From positions 17,501-50,000 of the forward strand of contig CAJNDS010000632.1 in NCBI GenBank assembly GCA_905221605.1: DNA of 32,500 bases, written 5' to 3'. Each line of letters opens with the position of its first letter. Positions within the stretch are counted from its first letter, which is position 1. Shown one piece after another: positions 13,001 through 25,000 of the stretch. The notes under the pieces were generated by a model. It was given only the letters and a program-made list of their open reading frames with translations. It was not told the DNA's origin and did not search any database. The DNA comes from Symbiodinium natans. Lineage: Eukaryota > Sar > Dinophyceae > Suessiales > Symbiodiniaceae. The position numbers were made by a program, and so were the translations under genes.

Positions 13001-16000
13001 CCAAACCCTAAACCCTAAACCCCAAACCCCAAACCCTAAACCCTACACCCTAAGCCCCCCTAAGCCCTAAAGGTTCCCCCCTTAAAAGGGTTGTACCCCC
13101 TAAAGGGTTCGCTGCTTCTACTCCAAATGTTTTCCTTGTGTTCCCTAGAAGGGGTTCCCTGCGAGGGTCCCCGAGCCCCTTTTAAAATGTCTAGCTGCTC
13201 GTGAACCCAGTGAATATGGTACGACTATAGTTGGAATCACAAGAGCACTTACTAAATCACTAAACCCTAAATCCCAAGTCCTAAATCCTGAACCCTTAAC
13301 TCTAAACCCTGAACATCCCTGAACCCGAACATTCCTGAATTTCCCGCCCTTTGGGGGTTCTCATAGGATTTCCATGCAGAACCAACCAGTGGGCTCCCAG
13401 GAAGGTCAGGCAGCTTACGAAAGCGCTCGGCTTGGGCTTTCTTGACAGGGTTTAGGGTTTAGGATTTAGGGTTTAGGGTTTAAGGTTTAGGGTTCAGGGT
13501 TTAGGGTTTAGGATTTAGGGTTTAGGGTTTAGGATTTAGGGTTTAGGATTTAGGGTTCAGGGTTTAGGGTTTGGGGCTTAGGGTTCCCTGCTTAACCGAG
13601 GGTTCATCCTACGCGTAGGAGAGTTCGTAAGTTCTTGGGCTTAGGGTTGATGCTCCTGAAGACTGTGTTGAGCGTTCTATGGCTTCATTGGCTTCAGCAC
13701 ACTCCCCAACTGCAAAAGTGTTTAGGGTGCACAGGGGCTCCCACAGTGAAAAAAGGGAGACGGTTCTAGATGAGGGTCCCTTTTGGTCCTATCTATAGCT
13801 GCGTAAGGCACTCTTAGCACAGAAGAACCCCCAAAAGGGACCCTACTGATTGTCTAAGGTTTAGGGCTTAGCACCGATTTTGAACTCCCGGGCACTTTGG
13901 GGCTCAGGGTTTGGGGTTTAAAGGTTTGGTAGCACCACGCCTAAACCCTAAACTTTAAATCCCCACAAGGACTCTGAAGCTCCCCCGAACCTTAAATCTT
14001 AGGCACGCCGCGATGCCAAGTGACGCACCCAACAAAATCCGAAACCCCCAAGCCTAAACCCTAAACCCGAAGCCTCTGCCCTGCGCGGTCCTTAAACCCT
14101 AAACCCTAAACCCTAAACCCTAAACCCTAAACCGCGCCTGTCCCTGGGGCGTGTCAGGGGCTGGCTGCACGAGCTCTGTGGTGACGTTGAAGCGCTGCCT
14201 GCGGGTTTCGGGCCTAGGGTGTGGGGAGTGCTTTGGGGTGTAGGGCTTAGGGCTGTAGTTTAGGGTTTAGGGTTTAGGGTTTAGGGCTGTAGCCTTCTAG
14301 ACCCCAACTCGAAAACACTTTAAGGGCCTACGGACCCTACACCAAACAAAGCCTTGATAGTGGTCTCGAGGTTCTTGGGATCCTACCAGTAGGGACTTGG
14401 ACGCTGCAAAGTTCGGGAGGAGTGGAGGGCCTTGTCGAAGAAGGCCGAAAGCCCCCCTAAACCCTAAACCCTAAACCCTAAACCCTAAACCCTAAACCCT
14501 AAACCCTAAACCCTAAACCCTAAACCCTAAACCCTAAACCCCCTCAATCCGGCAAGACCACCGCCCGGAGCTCCACAAAGCCATGTCATAAACAGTTGGA
14601 AGGCGCCGATCTTAGGGCTTAGGGCTTAGGGTTTAGGGCTTAGGGTTTAGGGTTTAGGGTTTAGTAGAAAATGGGGGCAGGAATGCCAACCTCCAAGCAA
14701 CACCTCAACCAGGCGCCCGCCTCTCATGGAGCCAGTTCTTGACAGGCACCGCCTGGCTTCGGAGCTGGTTCAAAGGTCTGAAATTCTGAAACCTACTGGT
14801 TCTTAGTAGGGAATAAGGGTATGAGGCACCCTGTAAAGTCCCTGAAAGGGGACATAGGGGGGTTTAAGGTACTGTACAAAATTCCCACATTCTCTACTAA
14901 GAACCAATGAGGAAAGAGGTTTGCGGCTGAATGTCGTGTAGGGGGGTTGAGGATGCCGAGCTGCAGCGCTTTTCGGAGTTTTCTTTGGACAAGCCCCCAA
15001 CCGCACAAGCCCATAAGCCCATAAGCCCATAAGCCCATAAGCCTAAACCCTAAACCCTAATTAGACCCTAAACCCTAAACCCTAAACCCTAAACTAAGCC
15101 GCAAACCCCAAATCCTGAGAGAGGGCTTTGGGGCTTAGAGTTTTCCACGCCCCACCTGCGTGTGCTTCTTCTTGCACGGCACGCGCGCCTCGATGCGCGA
15201 ACCAACCTCCAGAGAGTTGAGTTGAGGGTTGGATCGAGGGGTCTAGGGAGTTTAGGGTTTAGGGTTGATTAGGAGTTTAGTAACGTTTCCAGTTCTATAG
15301 GGTTTGGGGAACAATCTTAGACGCTCCCCGAGGCAAGCAGCTGAGCGCGGTGCATAGGGCCGGTGGGTGAAAGGCTGCAGCACTGTATTCACCCCCCTGA
15401 ACCCTAAACCCTAAACCTTAAGCCCTAAACCCTAATAAAACCTAAACCCTAAAAAACCCTAAAAAACCCTAAACTCTAAACCCTAAACCTTAAACCCTAA
15501 ACCCTCACCCTACGAGAATATGCATTGCGCCACCTAAGCCTCCTAACCCCAAAACCCCCAAAGCCTTCAACCCTCGCAACACAACAAACAGGAGGTGCTA
15601 AGAGTCCTAAACCCTAAACCCTAAACCCTAAACCCTAAATCCTACACCCCTATGCAGCCCAGTATCTACGGATGACGACTTGAAGCCCTAACCCCTTCAT
15701 CCATAAACAGCAAACCCTGGACCCTACATCCGAAAGCCTTGCCTCCAAAGGGGCCCTAAACCTCATTCGGGTTTAGGGTTTAGGGTTGAGGGCTTAGGGT
15801 GTAAGGTTTAGGGTTTCGGGTTTAGGGTTTAGGGTTTCGGGTTTAATTAGGGTTGAAGACGTTTAAGGGTTTAGGGTTCATTCATCGCTCAAGCCTGAAC
15901 TATCAGGAGATCCGCCTCGGGCGCGTTGGCTTCGCCCTCGAGCTCGTAGCACACGGCGTTGCCGTCGGGTGTCCTGCACGTGATTCGACAAACCCTAAAC

Positions 16001-19000
16001 ATCCCAAAAACTATGGGTTTAGGGTTTAGGGTTTCGGGTTTAGAGTTTTCCATGTGGAGTTTCTCTGAATGTACTCCCTATAGCTCAAAATGACCGGCGC
16101 TTATCGGGGGCCTCTCTCGTGCATTTGTGGCTTAAAGGTTTCAGAAACAAGCGCCCAGAAAGTCACATTGACATGAAGACCCGCAGTCTACCTTGGTTTT
16201 GGGGGGAAGAGCCTCAAGTTCATGCTGGACTTTCTCCGTGACTTTAGGAGGGTCTTTGGGGTCTTCAGGGTCTTTGGGGGCCGAGTTTAGGGTTTAGGGT
16301 CTAGGGCTTCGGGGTACGGGGTGCTTGCAACATCTAGCTCCTAAACTGCGGGCCAGAAAGAGTTGCAGGTAAGGGCTCTGCTGGCTCTGCTGGCTCTGCT
16401 GGCCATTGTAAGTAGCGGAACCTGAAGCCTTAACAGGTGCTTGAACCCTGAGCCTTCAACCCTAAACCCCCGGAACCCTAAATCCTTAAACTCCACACCC
16501 CGAAGCAAAAACAAATGAGCCCCTAAACCCTAAACCCTAAACCCTAAACCCTAAACCCTAAACCCTAAACCCTAAACCCTAAACCCTAAAACCTAAAACC
16601 TAAACCCTAAACCCTAAACCCCGAACCCCGAACCCTACAGCAAAAGCCCTCACAGCCGGTCCCCACGAAGAGGCTTCCCTTGTGCTTCTCCGCACGCTGC
16701 TTGCCACTCATGGGGCCTTGGTGTACAAGCCAGGGGGGGGGGGGGTTAGGGTTCAGGGTTCAGGGTTCAGGGTTCAGGGTTCAGGGTTCAGGGTTTAGGG
16801 TTTAGGGTTTAGGGTTTAGGGTTTAGGGTTTAGGGTTTAGGGTTTAGTGTTTAGGGTTTAGGGTTTAGGGTTTAGGGTTTAGGGTTCCGGGGAAGGATTT
16901 AGGCTTGAGGGACTCAGGGCTTTAGGGCTTTGGGGTCGAGGGGATATGGGGGTTTCTGCAAATAGCCCTAAACCCTAAGCCCTAAACCCTAAACCCTAAA
17001 CTCTGAACCCGAACTAAGGCTTGGAGTCACACCCAGGCTCCCCCCTTCCCCCTCCACCCTCCCCCCTGGCCGTGTTAGCCGCGCAGCTTGTGTCCGCGGC
17101 GGATGTCATGGTCAAGGGCATGTAGAAAACCTGGGAGCCGCTGGAAGGGTTGTGGGGTTTGGGGTTGAGGGTCAAGGTTTAGGGTTGAGTATCCCCTAAA
17201 CCCTAACCCCTAACCCCTAAACCGCAACAACCCTAAACTAAACCCTAAACCCTAAACCTTTAACCCTACAACCTAAACTCTAATCCCCCCAAGCAGCAGT
17301 GCCCTCTTGCCTTATACGGCTGCTGAGTGCCAGGTGGGAGTTGTTCTCAGTCAGGATCCGATCGTGGTAGCTCAGTGCCCATGTCAAAATACGGGTACCC
17401 TTATTACTCTTCTTCTTATCATTTGTTTTTGTACTGTTTTTTTGTTTTTTTTTCTTGGGGGGGGGGGGGTGTGTGTGGTAGCTTTTACGAACCTAGAACC
17501 CCCAAAGGGCAAAAGAGTACTGCTGAGCAACCAAACAATTTTGGACACCCCTCTTGCATAAGGAGTATTAAAACTACCGGACGCCATCTTAGAATCATCC
17601 CCTACCACTTGCACCGTATTCCAAGCCGTGTCAAAAAAAAACGCTGAAGCGCATGTGGGCAGTTCTCTCAATTGGGGCCCATATGGGCTCTCCAGTTTAA
17701 GGGTGCCGCACAAAATTGGGGGGGGGGGGGACCCCCTGAGAGGTCGCCAAAACTTCGGAAGCCCCCATATAGGAACCCCAAAAAGGACGGTAATTTATAG
17801 GGTTCTTAAGGGAGGAGGGTTCAAGGGCGGGTAGGTACCTGAGGAAACCTCAGGGAGCCTTAGGGAGTAGTAGGGAGTATTGGGGAACCTTGGGCAACTC
17901 GGCAGGCAACCTGCACGCTGGCGTCTTTCTTCGCCGGCACGACAATCTCCTGAGGTCAGGCGAAATATAGGGGCCTGAATAAGTAGAATAGGGCTTTGGG
18001 ACAAAGGGGTCCATAAGGGAATCTGATTGGTAATTATTCCGACCCCAGAACTAGGGTTGCCGGAACGAAGTTTCTCCCTTCTTTACTGTTCTCCCGTCTC
18101 TACTTTATAACAGTTGGGGCCATGTAGCTTGTACCCCGTACCCCGTACCCCGTACCCCGTACCCCGTACCCCGTACCCTAAACCCTAAACCCGAAACCCT
18201 AAACCCTAAACCCTAAACCCGAAGTAGATCGAGTTGCAGGTGTGAACTCTCATCTCTGGAGTGCCCAGCCTTTTCGCAGCTGAAGTAGTTCGTGCCAGCT
18301 GGCTCCTGCGTGACGACCTGCTGGCATAGGGTTTAGGGTTCATGCTTTAGGGTATGGAAATTCTCTTAAGTGAGAGTGCTTTTGGGGACGAGGGCACCGA
18401 GCCGTGTCTGTAGGGCTTGCAGGCTTTCGGGGTGGCGCTTCGCAAAACCCAGGCCTTGTTGATCTGCGAGGTCCTGAACCCTAAGCCCCGAAACCCGCAA
18501 GGCCCCCAAACCCAGAACCCTCAGCGCCAAGTCCCTAAACCCTAAGCCCTAAGCCCTAAACCCTAAACCCTCCTTCTCGGCTCAAATCCCAAACCCTAAA
18601 CCCTAAACCGCAAGCCCTAAGCCCGAAGCCCGAAGCCCGAAGCCCCAAGCCCGAAGCCCTAAGCCCTAAGCCCTAAGCACTGAACACTAAACCCTAAATT
18701 ACCCTAAGCTCTGATGCTGCAATATCACCGCCTGCGGATAGAGCTTCCAGTCGGTGTCCGTGGGGTTGGCGATGACGAAGCCTTTGTACAAGATTCAGGA
18801 CGGAGTGCTTGGATCCGAAAACTTGCTGTGGGAATGGGAGAATGAGGTACCCTATATAATCCCTGAAAGGGTATATATAGGTGGATATAGGGTATCCCAT
18901 ATAATCTCTTAAAGGGTATATAGGGCCCTCATTCCCCCATTCCCTGGTAACCAACAGAAAGCAAAGCCTCAAACTCTCGACTCTGGGCCCCTAAGCCGTA

Positions 19001-22000
19001 AGCTGCTTAAGGCTCGCGGTGAACGGCCGTTGGGTCTACGAAGGGGGCTTAGCTGTCAATGTCGATCTTCGTTTATACATGCAAGCTAACCCTAAACCCA
19101 TTGTGTACTTCTTCCTTGTAGAGTCAAGCCAAGGCAAAGCTCTACCTTGTACCGTGTATGCAAACCCTACGCCAGCCATTGCTTAAGGGATTTTCTGAAG
19201 GTTTGGGGGGCATGGGGGGCCCAGCTCGAGAGCTTTGGGGGGTTTGGGGTTTGCGCTACGTGGGGTTGGAAGAGCTGTATATCATGTGCATAGAAACTTG
19301 TAAGAGGGTGGCATGGCTCACTATCAGCTAAAGCCAAAATGAAGTGGCACGTACTGGCACATTTTAGGATGCCTTCGGACCAGCAGGCATCGTGTCTGTC
19401 ATTTCTCGAATCTCCCCATGCACTTGAGCGGTCGGAGTCGAGATCGACATCAAACACCACTGGGTGGAATAACCCTAAACCCCCTAAACCCTCAACCCTC
19501 AACCCTAAACCCTAAACCCTAAACCCTAAACCCTAAGTTCCTGGAAGGGCTTTGAGGGATCGAGCTGCGTGTGACTGCTCACAACATGTCACTCTGAACA
19601 ACAAGTTGTTCTACACCACGTAAACCCGAAAAAGACTCGAAGTGGCTCATTTTGTATAAACAGTATCTAGCGACTTCTACTAGTACCCTGAAACCATGGG
19701 ACCCATGGGACCAAAGTTTGGTGAACTGACGATGTTATAAGGTTTAAGTGCTTACGGGCTTCTTTTATGGCTGAGCCTAGCTCAAGGTTGCTAGAACATG
19801 GGATCCTAATCGTAAGCCCTCAGACCTGAAAATCCAAAACCGGCCTACAGCCCATAACTCCTCGAAAGTCCCCGGACCCGAGCCCACATTGCTGCATGGG
19901 CGCTGTTCTGCGTCTTCGTGCGCACTTGGGCGGTGAATTCCAAGAGTCTCGGCCGGAGGCGGCAAGTGGAGGCAGTCAATGTTGTTGATCACAATGACAC
20001 ATGTTTAATAACGAAATGACAAATATAGATTATTAGGTTCATCAACAGTATTATACCACCTTTTGGAATCCTATAAACCGACGTGCCCGATCCCGAAGAA
20101 GGAAGCGTGCAACTCTTCTATCAACAAGGAGCGCAGCGAATGATTTTCGTGAGACCTCTACCTCTTTGTGCTTTGGTTCGACATACACCTCATACAGTTT
20201 GTTGTTGCCACGAATGTCCAGAATCTGGATGCAACCCCCCATGAAAGAACATGCGTCCCTGCCTTCATCCATGGCCCCATCAGGAGCCATTCGACGTTGA
20301 GGGTTTACATTTCGGAGCTTTGGGCTTTAAAGCTCGCCGCACACCAACCACCACCACCACCTCCGCCACCACGCACTCCCCTACCCCCTAACCCTAAACC
20401 CTCAACCCTAAACCCTAAACCCTCTACCCTGAACCCTAAACCCTAAACCTAAACCCTAAACCGTTAACCCACTCCACCCAACAGCTGGGGGTCCAGCTTC
20501 GTCTCGCCAGGCTGGGTCACGCATTTGCCGCTGGCCTCCGAGGATCCAACGGTTTGTGGAAGACCGGGCTTTGAGTCTGAGAGGTTTAGAAACCCTCTAA
20601 ACCCTAAACCCTAAACCCTAAACCCTAAACCCTAAACCCTAAACCCTAAACCCTAAACCCTAAACCCTAAACCCCAAACCCCGAGTTTAGGGGGTTTTGG
20701 GTCTGGGGCATGCGGGGCAGGGTTTGCAATGGCACAACGGTGGCAGATGCTAAGCATACCTTGCAGCTTGCATCCCGAACCTTAAGACCCTAAACCCTAA
20801 TCCCAAAACCCTGAAACCCTTACACCTCAAAGAATCAAAGAATGCAAAAGATCAACCTTTACCAGGTCCCAGTCAAACTAAGGAGCCCCCCACAGAAAGC
20901 TTGAAGTTCAACGTTTGCCTCTGAACCCTACACCCTAACCCCCCCCCCACCCCCTAACCCTAAAAAACCCTAAACCCTAAACCCTAAACCCTAAACCCTA
21001 AACCCTAAACCCTAAACCCTAAACCCTAAACCCTAAACCCCCCCCCCGTCCCCCACCCCGGCAAAAACATAAGGGCCTCGAGCGTGAGGGGGGCATGGCC
21101 CTCGAGGATGCATCGGATGTCCCTGGCCTCGGCATTGTTTTGCCAGGTGGGGGTTTAGGGTTTAGGGTTTAGGGTTTAGGGTTTAGGGTTTAGGGTTTAG
21201 GGTTTAGGGAGATTGGGGATACTAGGGGGTCGCTTTCGTCAGCTCTCGGAATTGTTGGTCCTTCATCTGGGCTTTTGCTGCTCAGGGTATAGGGGTTTAG
21301 GGTCTTGGGTTTTAGGGTTTAGGGTTTAGGGTCTTGGGTTTTTACTGCTAAGGGTATCGGGTTCACTTCGGGTTTAGGGTGTAGGGGTCTTGGGGGTTTT
21401 TGCTGCTAAGGGTATAGGGTTCACTTCGGGTTTAGCATATATATATATATATACATAGGGTCTTTGGGTTTTTTACTATTAAGGGTATCGGATTCACTTC
21501 GGGTTTAGGGTGTAGGGTCTTGGGTTTTTACTGCTAAGGGTATCGGGTTCACTGCGGGCTTGGGGTATTGGGTCTTGGGTTTTTACTGCTAAGGGCATCG
21601 GGTTCGCTTCGGGTTTAGCGTACAGGGTCTTGGGTTCTTGCTGCTAAGGGTACGGGCTCACGTAGGATTTAGGGTATAGGGTCTTGGGCTTTGCATGCTA
21701 AGGGTATAGGGTTCATTAAGGATTTTGGGAATAGGGTTCAGGGTAATCTGAATACATGAGCGGGGCTTCGTTTTGTTAGGGCAACCAACTGCTCCCATAT
21801 ATCGTGACCATAAAGGATGTGAACGCTCGTGTCAGGGCCCGACGATTGCCTTGTCATGGAGGCGACTTTTTTACATAGACCCCTTGGGCCTTAAGCCCTA
21901 AACCCTGACTTCTGAACCCTAAACCCTAAACCCTAGACCCTGCCTTCTAAACCCTAAACCCTAAGTCTTAAACCCTAAATCCTAAACCCTAAACATTTGC

Positions 22001-25000
22001 CTTGCAATGTTCATGGTTTATAAAACATTGCTTGGAACTGCGTGCTAATTATATATATATACATATATATATATATACATAACACAATACGTTAGCATGC
22101 TTTATTAAAACATTCGTAAGGCGCTAGTCTATGTCGAGCTGTCTCGCTTCGGATAAGCGCAAGGCGGTGATGCCGATGTTCAGATCCTTGAGGTCGGACT
22201 TGCTCTTCCTTTGCACAAGGCCCAAGGCCCAAGGCCCAAGGGTTTAGGGTTTAGGGTTTAGGGTTTAGGGTTTAGGGTTTAGGGTTTAGGGCTTAGGGCT
22301 TAGGTTTAGGGAAAAGATGATTGGCCTCAGCCCTGAGACCTGAACCCCAAACCTTGCAGTCGACAGTGGACCTCAATGGGCGAGAGAAAGGCAGACTAAA
22401 CTCTGTGGAACGCATTAGCCATATTATCATAACGGCACATTTTTGTTTGGGCTGGGTTGCTTGAAAAGGGAACCCAGAACCCAACAGCAAAATAAAGGGT
22501 AGTTATTGGTGGCCCAGTGCCGAAGTCAAATCCAAAGGCTCGCTGGCCAGAGTCAAAGGATCAGGGAAAACCGAATAACCCGAAACCCTAACCCCTAAAC
22601 GCCAAAAAAACCCACTTCCTGAAAACCTGATAACCCTAAACCCTAAACCCCTAAACCCCTAAACACCACTTCCTAAACCCCCTGAACTCTGATACCACAC
22701 CCTCAACCCTCCGCACTCATAACCCCCTAAACGTGAAACCCCGAAGCGGCTGAGGCGCCCTAAGCCCCAAACCCCAAACCCCAAACCCCAAACCCTAAAC
22801 CCTCAACCCTAAACCCTAGACCTAAACCCTAAATCCTAAACCCTAAATCCTAAACCCTAAACCCTAAACCCTAGACCCTAAACCCTAAATCCTAAACCCT
22901 CAACCGCAACTTGTGGTTGCGGGCCTCTGCTTGTCTGCCCGCTTGAACTCCTGGATTCGGTCGTGCCTTCGGACGTCCGGGGGTTTAGGGTGTAGGGCTT
23001 ATAGGGTAGGGTTTAGGGTTTCCGTTTTGGGAATTTCCCCAAAACCAGTTCCAAACCAAACGCTCTGTCAAAACTGTCGATCAAAACGTGTTGTCAAGAC
23101 TTTCGGTCAAAACTTCTTGGATCCCAGCCCCCTGCCATTTCCTTATAAACCCTCAACCCTATTCCCTATGACAAACTCTACACCAAAACCCCTTGAACCC
23201 TAACGGGCTAAACCCTAAGCCGTACACCCACCCAGACCTACGAACGCTGAAATCCCGGGACCCAAACGTCGGGTGGAAGGCCACGGTGAGCGGAATGTCC
23301 TCCTGAGGACCTGGGGGGAACCGGGTTTCGGGTTGAGTCTTAGATTCAGAGTTTAGCGTGTCCTACGTCCGAAACCCCGAACCTCAACTGACTATGCAAG
23401 CAAAGTAAGAGTAAAGCAAATCATAAGCTCTGAGGAGCTTGCAGCTTTGCCACATTGCAGGTTTAGAGCTGTAGTACAAATTATGGTTGAGGTCTAGGAC
23501 GGGTTTGTGCGGGAAAAGTCTGGAAACGGCAAGCGCTCTGGCGTGCTCACAGCAAAATGGATTCCTGGTCACCCTTTACCCTAAACCCTATACGCCCTAA
23601 ATCCTCATAAGGAACCATGGGGGTGTCAGGGAAAGGGGGGAGGGGGCTGGCTTTTGAAGCAACTGCCCGTGCAGTGACCATCCCATCTTAGTTTAAGACT
23701 TTGACTTCTGCCTAAATCCTTCACTCAAACTCTAAATTCTGAATCAAATCGCAGCATCCTGCGGATCGGGACAACCTTCAGAACATGCCCGAGCCTAAAT
23801 ACAAACGACCGTTACATGTGAGAAGTTGTTGTTCGTAAGCTTCTTACAAACAGTACGGGACTCTTGGAACTTGTAAGGGAATTACCCACCTCGAAGACAC
23901 AAGCCCTTACTTTCTATGGGGTAGTAGAAGGCTGACCTTGAGGGTATCTCGGGCCGCAACTGAGAACCCAAAAAGGTGGAGGTTACCTCGCCGGCACCTC
24001 CTGAACCCCACAGTGGCACCGAGGTCTGCGCGCACAAATCCCTCGGACGGCGTGATCGAGAAAATCTTGGAGTACTTCGCGCCAATCTGAACAGGACATC
24101 TGTCGGTACTGGGGCTTCCGTTAGTTCACCCTAAGCCCTAAACTGATGTTGGCTCTCACAAGTCAGTATTGGCTCTGCGGTAGTAGGCAGCAATGCTTCA
24201 CGTCAGAAGGGGTCGACCACGACAACGTGTGTTCGACTGTGTCTCGGGCTTAAAACCTAGGGTTTAAAATGTTATATGATCACATGCATCTAGGTCACTG
24301 CACGTAGCAGAGGTTCCTCCTTGTCATTCGGGGGGGCTCACCCAAAACCCTTAAACTTGGGATGCTCCCCCGTATACTAACAGTCCTTAGTAGGACTTAC
24401 AATAGGGGGTACTATAATCCCTACTAAGGACAGTTAGTATAAGGGGGAACATCCCAACCAACCCTGAACCCTAAACCCCTAAACCCTGAACCCTGAACCC
24501 TGAACCCTAAACCCTAAACCCTAAACCCTAAACCCCAAACCCTAAACCGTCAACCCTAAACCCTAAACCCTACAGGCCCGCCCAAAACAAAAGAAAAAAC
24601 TGAGCCCTCAGCCCCCTCCCGGGCCTCGAAGCGGAATTTCGCCCCAAGGTCGCCGAAGTTGTGAAGTCGCACCGGCTTGGTGGCCTCCGAATTTTCGGAG
24701 GGTTCAGGGTTTAGGGTTTAGGGTTAGGGTTTAGGGTTTAGGGTTTAGGGTTTAGGGTTTAGGGTTTAGGGTTTAGGGTTTAGGGTTTAGGGTTTAGGGT
24801 TTAGGGTTTAGGGTTTAGGGTTTAGGGTTTAGGGTTTAGGGTTTAGGGTTTAGGGTTTAGGGTTAGGTTTAGGGTTTAGGGTTTAGGGTTTAGGGTTTAG
24901 GGTTTAGGGTTTAGGGTTTAGGGTTTAGGGTTTAGGGTTTAGGGTTTAGGGTTTAGGGTTTAGGGTTTAGGGTTTAGGGTTTAGGTTAGGGTTTAGGGTT

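Noticed and set aside
17307-17834. Several overlapping open frames on both strands of intron 19
   Set aside because: They contradict each other, cross G and T homopolymers and show no known motif.
19771-19800. Relic of a dinoflagellate spliced leader near GGCTGAGCCTAGCTCAAGG
   Set aside because: Only the end GCTCAAG is shared; the match is too short to support a retroposed transcript.
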